From positions 39,770 to 103,769 of the forward strand of contig DEWE01000008.1 in assembly GCA_002363125.1 (NCBI GenBank): 64,000 nucleotides of DNA. The letters are read 5' to 3'. A program made the position numbers and the translations under genes. Below are positions 1 to 9,090 of this stretch, one piece after another; positions within the stretch are counted from its first letter, which is position 1; the number at the start of each line of letters is the position of its first letter. The notes below the pieces were generated by a model that was not told where the DNA came from, searched no databases, and saw nothing but the letters and a program-made list of their open reading frames with translations. Source of the DNA: Candidatus Saccharibacteria bacterium UBA3218 (GTDB lineage Bacteria > Patescibacteriota > Saccharimonadia > Saccharimonadales > Saccharimonadaceae).

Positions 1-359
1 ATTTACTCTCTCTTGGTATTTCATTCCTGCTTGGCTCCATCAATGTCAAATACCGTGACATCACATCAATCTGGGATGTTGTTATCCAAGCTCTCTTTTA
101 TGCTGTACCCATCATTTACCCAATTTCCATGGTTGCCACCACTAGTGTCACCGCCGCCAAAATTATTCTTTTAAACCCGATTTCTCAAGCCGTCCAAGAT
201 ATTCGCTTTAATCTTATCACCAACGAAACCATCACAACTTGGAACTTTCTCAACCATCCCATTTATGCTCTTATACCAATAATTCTTACTATTGGCCTAC
301 TTATTTTCGGTGCTCTCGTCTTTCGTCGAAAATCTAAATTCTTTGCGGAGGAAGTCTAA
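1..359 (+). CDS. ABC-2 type polysaccharide export permease, C-terminal part (runs off the left edge)
   Basis: The open frame begins at base 3 and ends at the TAA at 357-359, so only about 118 C-terminal residues are visible. They show a YRDI motif followed by a PIIYP stretch inside a hydrophobic segment. Both are typical of Wzm/TagG permeases that flip lipid-linked O-antigen or teichoic-acid type polymers across the inner membrane. A final membrane segment (LIPIILTIGLLIFGALVF) is followed by a short basic tail. The stop overlaps the start of the ATPase gene (TAATG), so the two are one operon and probably form one transporter. Family call from motifs and context; the substrate is unknown. Confidence 0.85.
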   Translation, partial: LLSLGISFLLGSINVKYRDITSIWDVVIQALFYAVPIIYPISMVATTSVTAAKIILLNPISQAVQDIRFNLITNETITTWNFLNHPIYALIPIILTIGLLIFGALVFRRKSKFFAEEV

Positions 360-1135
360 TGAAACGCCCAATCGGAACACGCACAGAAATCAACTTAGAC
401 AACGATATTGCTATCAGCGTAAAAAATCTCCACAAAAGTTTCAAACTACCTACCGAACAAGCCTTCGGTTTGAAGCAAGCTTTCTTCAATCGCCTACGCG
501 GCATCAAAGGCTACAAAGAGCAAAAAGTTCTTAAAAATCTCAATTTCGAAATCAAAAAAGGTGAGTTTATCGGCATCGTTGGGCGCAATGGCTCCGGCAA
601 ATCTACGCTACTTAAAATTCTCGCTGGCATTTACTATCCAGAAAAGGGTGAAGTCACTATTAACGGTAACCTCGTCCCATTTATTGAACTTGGCGTTGGT
701 TTCAATCCAGAACTCACTGGTCGCGAAAATGTCTATCTAAACGGCGCTCTCCTTGGTTTTTCCAACGAAGAAATGAATTCAATGTATGATGACATTTGGG
801 ATTTTGCCGAGCTCGGGGATTTCCAAGACCAAAAACTCAAAAATTATTCATCCGGCATGCAAGTCCGCCTCGCTTTTTCCATTGCTATTCGCGCCCGTGG
901 TGATATCCTTTTGTTAGACGAAGTTCTCGCTGTTGGTGATGCCGCCTTCCAACAAAAATGCAATAATTACTTTGCCAGACTCAAAGACAAAAAACAAACT
1001 GTCATCCTAGTTACCCACGCCATGGAAAACGTCCGCAAATTCTGCGACCGCGCCATCCTCATCGAAAACGGCAAAATTACCCTCGACGGCGCCCCAGAAG
1101 AAGTCGCCACCGCTTACCTTAAACTCTGGCAATGA
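359..1135 (+). CDS. ABC transporter ATP-binding protein, polysaccharide/teichoic acid export (Wzt/TagH type)
   Basis: 258 residues forming one nucleotide-binding domain. Walker A GRNGSGKST lies near residues 76-84, the ABC signature YSSGMQVRL near 161, and Walker B ILLLDEVLAVGD near 183. The FIELGVGFNPELTGRENVYLNG stretch after the Q-loop region is characteristic of the Wzt/TagH/KpsT branch. There is no C-terminal carbohydrate-binding extension, so this is the short form. It is translationally coupled to the permease (start overlaps its stop by one base) and should power export of the glycan made by the neighbouring glycosyltransferases. Confidence 0.92.
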   Translation: MKRPIGTRTEINLDNDIAISVKNLHKSFKLPTEQAFGLKQAFFNRLRGIKGYKEQKVLKNLNFEIKKGEFIGIVGRNGSGKSTLLKILAGIYYPEKGEVTINGNLVPFIELGVGFNPELTGRENVYLNGALLGFSNEEMNSMYDDIWDFAELGDFQDQKLKNYSSGMQVRLAFSIAIRARGDILLLDEVLAVGDAAFQQKCNNYFARLKDKKQTVILVTHAMENVRKFCDRAILIENGKITLDGAPEEVATAYLKLWQ

Positions 1136-1461
1136 CCTCTACTCATGCCGAATTGTTCTAAATATCGTGTAGCACCAACCACCATACATCATAATCATCA
1201 TGCCACAAACCTTCCCTTTAAATATTCAAACATCTTATATATATTTACCACATTTACTTAGTACTTTGACCTTTAAGGTCGCCCAGAAAAGCGCTCTCCT
1301 CACTCTTGAATAATACCTTATCAATCTTAGCAGTTTGGCTTTTCATCGCCTTTACCACGACATCAATCGTATTAATCCTCTTTTTCCATGAAGTAAGTGA
1401 TACTATTATTTTTTATCCATACACCTATCACATCATGCTATAATTGAAAAAGGAGCTTTTC
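1136..1461. other. 326-bp non-coding stretch with a possible decayed minus-strand frame
   Basis: No intact gene is seen. An odd-length palindrome GACCTTTAAGGTC lies near 1267-1280. On the minus strand a frame without a good start reads about 40 residues including KSQTAKIDKVLFKSEESAF, which looks more coding-like than random and may be a decayed gene, but I cannot assign it. The right end holds the promoter of the next gene. Confidence 0.4.
1436..1444 (+). promoter_or_regulatory. Extended -10 promoter (TGCTATAAT)
   Basis: TGC followed by TATAAT, 17 bases before the ATG at 1462. The predicted transcript starts about base 1451, directly at the AAGGAG ribosome-binding site, so the leader is very short but carries a Shine-Dalgarno sequence. 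Confidence 0.75.
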
Positions 1462-2400
1462 ATGATATTTAATAACTTAAAATATAGACTTATCAAACGC
1501 AAAATATTATCTCAAGATCCAACTACACAGCGTCGCACCATTTCTGAATTATCACCAGAATTAGCTCATAAAATTTTTTATTTCATCAACTCACAAAAAG
1601 ATTTAAATCTAGATAACCCTCAAAATTTCAACGAAAAAATCCATTACCTTATGCTTTATGTCCACGGCAACAGAGAGGCCAAACTCGCCGATAAATATCT
1701 CGTCCGCGAATACCTCAAAAAACACAACCTAGAAAACATCGCCCCCAAGCTCTATGGTGTTTATAATTCACCAGATGAAATCGATTTTAGCAAACTACCG
1801 AATCGTTTTGTATTAAAATGCAACCACGGTTGTGGCGACATAGAATTCTGCGAAAACAAAACAGAGTTCAATATTCAAGCCGCCAAAAAACATCTCGCCA
1901 AAGCTCTTGCTGACGATTTTTCCACACACAACCTAGAACCTCACTACCACCACATAGACCACAAAATCATCTGCGAAGAATTCTTGCCAGTCAAAAAAGG
2001 CAAATTACCGCTAGACTATAAATTTTATTGTTTTAATGGTAAGGCAAAATTTTTACTCGTCTGTTCTGAACGCGAAACTAATCTACGTTTAGATTATTTT
2101 GATCTCAATTGGAATTATTTACCATATGCTAAACCAGAATTTCGCTCCAATAAATCCATCCCCAAACCAAAAAATTTATCAAAAATGGTTCAAATCGCCG
2201 AAAAACTATCTAAAGACTTCCCATACGTCCGTATAGATCTGTACAATATCAATGGTAAAATCTATTTTTCCGAAATGACCTTTACCCCAGCCGCCGGCAA
2301 AACCGATTACAATACCGAAGAAGCTTTAAACTATATTGGTTCCCTCATCAAACTCCCACCAAAACGCCATAAACCAGAGCACATAAAACTAAGTTATTAA
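1462..2400 (+). CDS. TupA-like ATP-grasp family protein
   Basis: 312 residues from ATG 1462, preceded by AAGGAG at 1450-1455. An upstream in-frame TTG at 1444 overlaps the -10 box and is therefore rejected. The protein matches the TupA-like ATP-grasp pattern: an N-terminal FNEKIHYLMLY segment, a KLADKYLVREYL helix, RFVLKCNHGCGD with the glycine-rich ATP-contact loop, EEFL then YKFYCFNGKAKFLLVC, and VRIDLYNINGKIYFSEMTFTP near the C-terminus with the metal-binding Asp/Glu pattern. Family members modify surface polysaccharides or teichuronopeptides. The gene sits between the exporter and the glycosyltransferases, consistent with glycan decoration. The exact reaction is not known. Confidence 0.82.
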   Translation: MIFNNLKYRLIKRKILSQDPTTQRRTISELSPELAHKIFYFINSQKDLNLDNPQNFNEKIHYLMLYVHGNREAKLADKYLVREYLKKHNLENIAPKLYGVYNSPDEIDFSKLPNRFVLKCNHGCGDIEFCENKTEFNIQAAKKHLAKALADDFSTHNLEPHYHHIDHKIICEEFLPVKKGKLPLDYKFYCFNGKAKFLLVCSERETNLRLDYFDLNWNYLPYAKPEFRSNKSIPKPKNLSKMVQIAEKLSKDFPYVRIDLYNINGKIYFSEMTFTPAAGKTDYNTEEALNYIGSLIKLPPKRHKPEHIKLSY

Positions 2401-2403
2401 ACT

Positions 2404-2556
2404 TTATTCGAATTCTGTCATCAGACCAAACTCACCATCACCAAATCGAGCCACAGAACATTTATTTTTCAAGATATAATCAGTCGTTTCCTCTTTATTC
2501 ATAATTGGCAATCTATAAAGCCACTGTAGTTTGCATAATTCCATCTTCTTACCCAT
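2404..2556 (-). pseudogene. N-terminal fragment of a GT-D fold (SP_1767-type) glycosyltransferase
   Basis: Reading the minus strand from ATG at 2556 to TAA at 2404-2406 gives a 50-residue product containing SVARFGDGEFGLM. RFGDGE near the N-terminus is the hallmark of the GT-D glycosyltransferase family of bacterial adhesin and polysaccharide glycosylation, whose members are normally several hundred residues long. Here the frame stops right after the motif, so this is a truncated remnant in an otherwise gene-free gap. The rest of the gene is not found downstream (below 2404 lies the TupA-like gene on the other strand). The motif is visible; decay is inferred. Confidence 0.6.
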
Positions 2557-2573
2557 ATATTTACAGTATATCA

Positions 2574-2582
2574 TGATATAAT
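2574..2582 (+). promoter_or_regulatory. Extended -10 of a leaderless gene (TGATATAAT)
   Basis: The -10 hexamer ends exactly 6 bases before the ATG at 2589, and no Shine-Dalgarno sequence is present. The transcript should begin at the start codon. Confidence 0.8.
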
Positions 2583-2588
2583 TACTCT

Positions 2589-3551
2589 ATGGAAAAACCG
2601 ACTATCTATATTGTTATACCATGTTACAACGAGGCTGAATGCATCAAAGAAACCACCAAGCGCCTCTCCGAAAAACTATCACACCTAATCTCACAAAATA
2701 AAGTCAAAAAGACCAGTAAAGTAGTATACGTAGATGATGGCTCAAAAGATAAAACTTGGGAGCTCATTGAAAACATTAGTTCATCCAACAAAACTTTCAT
2801 TGGCATAAAGCTCTCTCGCAACCGTGGACATCAAAATGCATTACTAGCTGGACTCATGTATGCCAAAGAACATGCCGACGCCGTCGTCTCTATGGATGCA
2901 GACTTACAAGACGACATCAACGCTATTGATAAAATGCTAGATAAATTTGCCGAAGGCTATGAAATCATCTATGGCGTCCGTAGCGAACGCAAAAAAGATT
3001 CCTTTTTTAAACGCCATACCGCCCAAAGTTTTTACAAAGTCATGAATGCCCTTGGCGTAGAAGTCATCTACAATGCAGCAGATTATCGACTCATGAGTAA
3101 ACGCGCCCTAGATGAACTTGCTAACTATAAAGAGGTTAATCTTTTCTTGCGTGGCATTGTCCCTCTTATCGGCCTCAAGTGGACCACCGTAGAATATAAA
3201 CGCGATAAACGCTTTGCCGGCGAAAGTAAATACCCACTCAAAAAAATGCTCAATTTCGCTTGGGATGGTATTTCATCGTTCAGCGTTAAGCCTCTGCGTC
3301 TAGTCTTAACCCTCGGTATTATCGTCTTCATGATCAGCCTTTTCTTCCTAGTCTACATCTTCGTTCAATATCTCTGTGGCAACACTGTAGACGGCTGGGC
3401 CTTCCTCTCTTGCTCCATCTGGATAGTCGGTGGTCTCGAAATGGCCTGTATTGGCCTTATCGGCGAATATATTGGCAAAATCTACGCCGAATCTAAACAT
3501 CGCCCGAAATATTGCATAGAGGAAATTACCGATGTCAAAAATCAAAAATAA
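2589..3551 (+). CDS. Family 2 glycosyltransferase with two C-terminal membrane segments (GtrB/DPM1-like)
   Basis: 320 residues. A GT-A nucleotide-sugar fold is shown by VIPCYNEAE at the N-terminus, YVDDGSKDKT near residue 48 and MDADLQDD near 102. The FRGIVPLIG/KWTTVEYKRDKRFAGESKYPL block and two hydrophobic helices (about 235-260 and 275-300) define the polyprenyl-phosphate glycosyltransferase subgroup. Such enzymes transfer a hexose from a nucleotide sugar to undecaprenyl phosphate for later use by GT-C enzymes. The next two genes encode large multi-span proteins of GT-C type, a fitting partner arrangement. The donor sugar cannot be read from sequence. Confidence 0.88.
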   Translation: MEKPTIYIVIPCYNEAECIKETTKRLSEKLSHLISQNKVKKTSKVVYVDDGSKDKTWELIENISSSNKTFIGIKLSRNRGHQNALLAGLMYAKEHADAVVSMDADLQDDINAIDKMLDKFAEGYEIIYGVRSERKKDSFFKRHTAQSFYKVMNALGVEVIYNAADYRLMSKRALDELANYKEVNLFLRGIVPLIGLKWTTVEYKRDKRFAGESKYPLKKMLNFAWDGISSFSVKPLRLVLTLGIIVFMISLFFLVYIFVQYLCGNTVDGWAFLSCSIWIVGGLEMACIGLIGEYIGKIYAESKHRPKYCIEEITDVKNQK

Positions 3552-5133
3552 TCTCATAGCATTATTCAAAAACCAAAAGTTTCTCGTCTTTTTTATTTTT
3601 ATCACCTTCGCTATTTTTATCCTCCTTGAACATCACTTCGCCTGGTTTTGCCATGACGATTTCGGATATGGCTCACTTAGCTATGCCTATGACGCCGGGA
3701 TCACTGGGCATTCTTTTGGCGTCTCAGAATTAGGAGATTTTCTCGCCGGGCACTATATACACTGGGGGGGCAGAATCTTATATTTTGCAATCAATTGTAT
3801 TATTTTGTCACTTGGTGTTCATGCTTGGCACATTATCCAAAGTATCGTAATTATAGGGATCTTTTTTGTTATTTACGAACTACTTTCTAAGATATTAGAT
3901 AAAATCCCTAAAAGCCTCGTCGCGCTCCTCACTGTTATACCATATGGCTTCATCAGCATTATGGTCGCAAGAAGCGGAATTTTCTGGGTAACAGCTTCTG
4001 TCTTATATATTTTCCCATTACTGCCTTTTCTTAGTTTTATACTTACATACAAAAATATTTCAAATCATCATTCTCTACTTAAAAAAATCCTCCTATGCAT
4101 ATTAATCTTTATATCCACCTTTTCATATGAACAGATTTCCACCGCCGCCCTTTGTTTTATTACGCTTGTTAGTATCAATAAATGGCTTAAAACCAAAAAG
4201 TTTCCCGGCTTCGAATTTGTTCTCTTTCTATTCGCTATTCTAGGCTTCGGCATCTTGATGCTTGCGCCAGGCAATGCTGTTCGTATGGCCCACCCTACCA
4301 GTGCAGACTTTTATGCCTTACCAATCCTTCAGAGATTCGCCGTTGGAGTTTCCAATATTTTCACAAATTTCTTTTCTAACTCAAATGCTATTTTCCTATT
4401 CATATTTTTAGGATTATCCGTAGCAATAGCAATATATAACGTCAAGGCACCACTTTCAAAACATAAAATCATCAAGATATTAAACATCATCGCCGCACTA
4501 TCAAATTCTATAGTTTTCCTATTCAATACTATTTATTCTGTAAATGGCGGCTATATTTCATTTTTTAAACTCTCATCTAGCCACCGCTTCATCCAATATA
4601 CCTCTATAATTATTCTCGTAATCCAATGCCTACTAATACTTTATTCATATTTCACTTATTTATACAAGAAAAAGCATTATCTACTTACCTATTTTGTCAT
4701 TTGCGCTTTGGCATCACTTTGTGTTATGTCAGTAGCGCCATATTTCCCGTTACGCGCCATGCTAGTTTTTGAATTTTTATTTTTCCCTATTATTTCGGAT
4801 GTCCTCTCAAGTGCATATCTCAACCGACAAACCCGCAAATCATTTGCTCCGTTCCTTTATGTCTCCATCACGTTAATATCCATATTCAACGTAGCTCAAA
4901 TTACCCATGGATATTACATCAATAATGCCGCCAATAGTTATAATGATACTCTCTTAAAAACCACATCCGAGAAGATTCTTAACGGTGAACACATCGAATC
5001 AATCACATTAAAAAAATTACCAGAACCACTATATGGTAGCGACCAACCCTACGAGGAAAACAACTCCTATATCATCACCTGGATGCTTAGATACTATAGC
5101 CTTCCTCAAAATTTAAAAATTAACTATAAGTAA
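3532..5133 (+). CDS. Large multi-span membrane protein, probable GT-C type glycosyltransferase (DUF6056-like)
   Basis: 533 residues with roughly a dozen hydrophobic segments. Just after the first helix is a conserved-looking acidic loop CHDDFGYG, followed by YIHWGGR, resembling the DUF6056/GtrII-type integral membrane families. In GT-C enzymes an Asp-rich first extracytoplasmic loop binds the lipid-phosphate sugar. The gene overlaps the preceding GT2 gene by 20 bases, and the ATG at 3532 has a GAGG-containing site upstream, so the two are co-translated. The family name is tentative; a surface glycan transfer role follows from topology and neighbours. Confidence 0.6.
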   Translation: MSKIKNNLIALFKNQKFLVFFIFITFAIFILLEHHFAWFCHDDFGYGSLSYAYDAGITGHSFGVSELGDFLAGHYIHWGGRILYFAINCIILSLGVHAWHIIQSIVIIGIFFVIYELLSKILDKIPKSLVALLTVIPYGFISIMVARSGIFWVTASVLYIFPLLPFLSFILTYKNISNHHSLLKKILLCILIFISTFSYEQISTAALCFITLVSINKWLKTKKFPGFEFVLFLFAILGFGILMLAPGNAVRMAHPTSADFYALPILQRFAVGVSNIFTNFFSNSNAIFLFIFLGLSVAIAIYNVKAPLSKHKIIKILNIIAALSNSIVFLFNTIYSVNGGYISFFKLSSSHRFIQYTSIIILVIQCLLILYSYFTYLYKKKHYLLTYFVICALASLCVMSVAPYFPLRAMLVFEFLFFPIISDVLSSAYLNRQTRKSFAPFLYVSITLISIFNVAQITHGYYINNAANSYNDTLLKTTSEKILNGEHIESITLKKLPEPLYGSDQPYEENNSYIITWMLRYYSLPQNLKINYK

Positions 5134-5136
5134 ACT

Positions 5137-6666
5137 ATGGCCAAAAGAACCATCAAGCAATCCAAAAAACACAACCTACTACAAAGCGCCACTTTTTTCT
5201 GTTTCATTTTTATTTTCGGAATTATTCTCCTAACCTTGCTATGTTTAAGTTGGATCCCATATTGTAAAGAAACTGATTTGCCGCTACCAAATATTTTATC
5301 GCTTATTATCGGACTCATTATCACCATACCAATTTACTTTCTCACACGCAAAATCTCAATTTCCGAACACGCCTTTAAAATTATCCTCCCTATAACGTTT
5401 ATCTCGTTTTATATTTTGCAACTCATTATGCTATATTTTACTTATTTCCATACAGGCTGGGACGCTGGATATCTTAACTCATTGTCCGATTCTGTTGTCA
5501 CTACTGGATCAGTCCCGTCAGACGACACGTACCTTTCACTCTATCCTAACAATACATTTCTCACCGCAATTTTCGCTATCATTAAATCAGTCCCATTTTT
5601 TGGACATCAATATTTCCTAGTCTTAGTCATCAACGCCCTACTAGTCAATCTCGCTTGTCTTTTTACTTGTCTATCAATCAAAAAAATAAAATCATCAAAA
5701 ACAGCATTATTATCTTTACTCATCCTCATACCACTCCTTCTATTTAGCCCATGGATTATCATCCCATATAGTGACACCTTCGGTATACTACTACCAATCC
5801 TCACCTTTTATTTGTATATTTCTTGCCACAAATGGTGGAAATATCCCATTATCACCTTCGTCAGCATTATCGGTTACTTTATCAAGCCCACCATCATTAT
5901 TATGTTTATCGCTATTATCATGGTTGAATTATTCAACCATAGATTCACTAAACCGAACTTTCTAACTAAACAAAATTTCAAGCGCATCGGTATAACCTTC
6001 GGAAGTATACTCCTAGCTTTTCTTATTAGGTTTGGAGCTAACCAATATATTGGCTTTCACCAAGACCAATCCGTTAAACCGATTTCTTTCGTTCACTATC
6101 TCGCGATGGGGCAAAACGACGAAAATTGCGGTAAATATTCCGGAATCGATGCAGAAGAATCCAAATACGGTACTAGCTTTGAACTTAATAAATTTAAAGA
6201 TCGCTTACTCGCAAGAACCCCTTGTACACAACTAAACTTTTTTATAAAAAAGCTACTCACCAACTACGATAATGGTACTTTTGCATGGTCTGGCGAAGGC
6301 CACTTCTACTTTAATATACCAGAACGCGACAACAATATTCTCACTAGCTATTTTTACAAAACCGGCGAGCACTATTTAATTTTCGTCCAAGTTAGTCAAA
6401 TTATTTGGCTTTTCATTCTCTTCGGCTGTCTTTTCATTAAATATCAAAATCCTAATTCTCATCTAGTCCTATATATATCATTAATTGGACTCTTCCTATT
6501 CGTCACGCTCTTCGAGGCCAGAGCCAGATACCTCTTTTGCTACGCACCTATTTTCGTAATCTGTGCCGTCATCGGCTATAGTAATCTCAAAAATTCCCTT
6601 TACGCCCGCTTTAATCGTAGCTCAAAAACCTCTTCACCGCATCCCGCCAATCTGGCAAAGGCGTAA
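5137..6666 (+). CDS. Multi-span GT-C type glycosyltransferase-like protein
   Basis: 509 residues with about 11-12 membrane segments after a basic N-terminus. The first long loop holds TGWDAGYLNSLSD and SLYPNNTFLTAIF, matching the D-containing loop and the YPNN motif of bacterial GT-C membrane glycosyltransferases that use polyprenyl-phosphate sugars. It begins 3 bases after the previous membrane protein, so both belong to the GT2 operon. The 3' end runs into the convergent rmlD: the last 56 bases (6611-6666) are shared, an unusually long tail-to-tail overlap. Acceptor and donor are unknown. Confidence 0.7.
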   Translation: MAKRTIKQSKKHNLLQSATFFCFIFIFGIILLTLLCLSWIPYCKETDLPLPNILSLIIGLIITIPIYFLTRKISISEHAFKIILPITFISFYILQLIMLYFTYFHTGWDAGYLNSLSDSVVTTGSVPSDDTYLSLYPNNTFLTAIFAIIKSVPFFGHQYFLVLVINALLVNLACLFTCLSIKKIKSSKTALLSLLILIPLLLFSPWIIIPYSDTFGILLPILTFYLYISCHKWWKYPIITFVSIIGYFIKPTIIIMFIAIIMVELFNHRFTKPNFLTKQNFKRIGITFGSILLAFLIRFGANQYIGFHQDQSVKPISFVHYLAMGQNDENCGKYSGIDAEESKYGTSFELNKFKDRLLARTPCTQLNFFIKKLLTNYDNGTFAWSGEGHFYFNIPERDNNILTSYFYKTGEHYLIFVQVSQIIWLFILFGCLFIKYQNPNSHLVLYISLIGLFLFVTLFEARARYLFCYAPIFVICAVIGYSNLKNSLYARFNRSSKTSSPHPANLAKA

Positions 6667-7504
6667 ATCCATTTTCAACTAGTTTAGATTTATCCAACCT
6701 AGAATTAAACGGTCTCTTCGCTACAGCCTCCCCTGCAATCTTTTTATATTCTTCAGTAGACACAGGCTTAACCTTTACATTCATACCAGCCTGACTATAT
6801 ATTTCTTTTGCAAAATCCGCCCACGAAATATATCCACCTTCATTGGTCGCATGATAATAACCATATTTACCAGTTTCAATCATATCAACAAGAAGACGCG
6901 CCAAATCCACCGTATAAGTTGGTGTGCCGATTTGATCATCCACCACTTTCACCACTTCATGTTTCCTCCCCACCTCAATCATCGTCTTAATAAAATTCTT
7001 CCCATTTCTGCCAAACACCCATGCGATCCTGACAATAAAATATTTATCTAAAATCTTAGAAACCTCTAGTTCTCCATCCAACTTAGATTGCCCATATACA
7101 TTAATCGGTGCATAGTTCTTATCATCTGGTTGCCATGGTTTAGAACCTTCACCGTTGAATACATAGTCTGTTGAAATATATACAAATTTAGCATCTATTT
7201 CCTTAGCGGCTTCAGCTAAATTCCTAGTCCCATCCACATTCACTGCGCGCACCACGCTTAAATTCTTTGAGTCTTCCGCCCCATCTACATTCGTCCATGC
7301 TGCACAATGCACAATTACATCTGGCTTAATTTCTCTTACAACCTCAAATACACGATCTTTATCGGTTATATCTATTTGCACATGTTCAAAATCTGCTTCT
7401 GTCTCTGATCTATCCGCACCAATCCCCTCATATCCACGACGAGCTAATTCTTCCATTACGTCAAACCCGAGTTGTCCACTCGTACCAGTTACGAGTACTT
7501 TCAT
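6611..7504 (-). CDS. rmlD: dTDP-4-dehydrorhamnose reductase
   Basis: 297 residues, short-chain dehydrogenase fold. The NAD(P)-binding loop GTSGQLG is at residues 7-13, the catalytic Tyr-Lys pair sits in YGQSKLDGE, and the substrate region VFGRNGKNFI follows. It catalyses the last step to dTDP-L-rhamnose. It is the last gene of rmlA-rmlC-rmlB-rmlD, read on the minus strand with touching or overlapping ends. Its final 18 codons overlap the convergent membrane glycosyltransferase gene. Length is normal for the family. Confidence 0.96.
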   Translation of the reverse strand: MKVLVTGTSGQLGFDVMEELARRGYEGIGADRSETEADFEHVQIDITDKDRVFEVVREIKPDVIVHCAAWTNVDGAEDSKNLSVVRAVNVDGTRNLAEAAKEIDAKFVYISTDYVFNGEGSKPWQPDDKNYAPINVYGQSKLDGELEVSKILDKYFIVRIAWVFGRNGKNFIKTMIEVGRKHEVVKVVDDQIGTPTYTVDLARLLVDMIETGKYGYYHATNEGGYISWADFAKEIYSQAGMNVKVKPVSTEEYKKIAGEAVAKRPFNSRLDKSKLVENGFTPLPDWRDAVKRFLSYD

Positions 7505-8533
7505 CTATTTACCTCCGTACATTTCTTCGTAATAGTTTTTGTAATCACCAGAAATAATTTCTTCCCACCAATCTTTATGATCCAAATACCATTTAATAGT
7601 CTTTACTATACCGTTTTCAAATTTAGTTTCTGGCTCCCAACCGAGTTGCGTCTTAATTTTTGTCGGGTCTATCGCATAGCGCCTATCGTGACCTTTGCGA
7701 TCTTCGACAAAAGTAATTAAACTTTCTGGCTTACCGAGTTCTTTTAATATCAACTTCACAATATCAATATTTGCCATTTCATTATGGCCACCAACATTAT
7801 AAATCTCACCTATACAATCCGCATGAATAATCATATCAATTGCCTTACAATGATCTTCTACATACAACCAGTCACGTACATTCTTACCATCACCGTATAC
7901 TGGCAAAGGTTTATCATTGAGCGCATTAATTATCATTAATGGGATTAATTTCTCCGGAAAATGATATGGTCCATAATTATTAGAACATCTAGAAATAGTT
8001 ATCGGCAAACCATAGGTTCGATGATATGCTAAAGTCACTAAATCCGCCGAAGCTTTAGATGCACTATAAGGACTAGATGTATGTAAATTTGTTTTTTCCG
8101 TAAAGAACAAATCTGGTCTATCAAGTGGCAAATCACCATAGACTTCGTCTGTCGACACTTGATGATATCTCTTTACTTTATATTTCCGACATGCATCCAT
8201 CAAAACTTGTGGACCCAAAATATTAGTCTCTAAAAACGCCTGTGGATCAAGAATAGATCTATCCACATGAGATTCAGCCGCAAAATTTACTACAATATCT
8301 GGATGCTCTTCCTCAAACAATTTCTCTACCGCTTCCCTATCACGAATATCCGCCTTTACGAATCTAAAGTTTGGATTTTCCATTGCTTTTTTCAAAGTGG
8401 AAAGATTACCAGCATAAGTCAAAGCATCCAAACATACTATTCTATAATTTGGATATTTTTTTAACATATAGTACACAAAATTCGACCCAATAAATCCCGC
8501 CCCACCGGTCACAATAATAGTTTTTTTATCCAT
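7505..8533 (-). CDS. rmlB: dTDP-glucose 4,6-dehydratase
   Basis: 342 residues. GGAGFIGSNF binds NAD at the N-terminus, VSTDEVYG supplies the catalytic Thr-Asp-Glu, and YSASKAS holds the Tyr-Lys pair. It converts dTDP-glucose to dTDP-4-keto-6-deoxyglucose. The start shares one base with the rmlC stop, and its stop directly abuts the rmlD start. Full length and complete active site. Confidence 0.97.
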   Translation of the reverse strand: MDKKTIIVTGGAGFIGSNFVYYMLKKYPNYRIVCLDALTYAGNLSTLKKAMENPNFRFVKADIRDREAVEKLFEEEHPDIVVNFAAESHVDRSILDPQAFLETNILGPQVLMDACRKYKVKRYHQVSTDEVYGDLPLDRPDLFFTEKTNLHTSSPYSASKASADLVTLAYHRTYGLPITISRCSNNYGPYHFPEKLIPLMIINALNDKPLPVYGDGKNVRDWLYVEDHCKAIDMIIHADCIGEIYNVGGHNEMANIDIVKLILKELGKPESLITFVEDRKGHDRRYAIDPTKIKTQLGWEPETKFENGIVKTIKWYLDHKDWWEEIISGDYKNYYEEMYGGK

Positions 8534-9090
8534 TAAACCTCCTTAAATTTAAATTCAAGCTCCTCTAGTTTCGGATGCTTCAAATCCTTCTCTGACAAAA
8601 CTAATTCACCGTCTATCTTAGGCCATTCAATTCCTACTGAATCGTACATAACCCCACCCTCATCCTCTGGATGATAAAACTCGTCGCACTTATAAGCGAA
8701 TTCGGCCTTATCTGACACTACCAAAAAACCATGTGCAAAACCACGTGGTATCATCAACTGTTTTTTATTCTCTGCCGACAATAATTCACCTACCCATTCG
8801 CCATAAGTCTTAGAATTTTCACGCAAATCCACAGCCACATCAAATACCTCTCCAGACAAAACTCTTACCAACTTTGCTTGTGGATGCTCCTTCTGGAAAT
8901 GAAGACCTCTAAGCACACCTTTTCTAGACGAGGACTGATTATCTTGTACAAATTTGTAATTAAGTCCAGCTTCAGCAAAATCTGTTTCGCTATAAGTTTC
9001 CATAAAATACCCACGTTCATCACCAAACACGGTCGGCTCTATTACATAAACGCCCTCAATTTTCGTTGGATTGAATTTAAACTTACTCAT
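8533..9090 (-). CDS. rmlC: dTDP-4-dehydrorhamnose 3,5-epimerase
   Basis: 185 residues, cupin-type epimerase. The motifs FVQDNQSSSRKGVLRGLHFQ (with the catalytic His) and MIPRGFAHGFLV are present, as is the later YHPEDEGG strand region. It epimerises C3 and C5 of the keto-sugar in dTDP-rhamnose synthesis. It overlaps by one base with its neighbours on both sides, so the four rml genes are tightly coupled. Confidence 0.96.
   Translation of the reverse strand: MSKFKFNPTKIEGVYVIEPTVFGDERGYFMETYSETDFAEAGLNYKFVQDNQSSSRKGVLRGLHFQKEHPQAKLVRVLSGEVFDVAVDLRENSKTYGEWVGELLSAENKKQLMIPRGFAHGFLVVSDKAEFAYKCDEFYHPEDEGGVMYDSVGIEWPKIDGELVLSEKDLKHPKLEELEFKFKEV

Noticed and set aside
1444..1446. TTG as the start of the TupA-like gene
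   Set aside because: It overlaps the -10 box; ATG 1462 has AAGGAG at the right distance.
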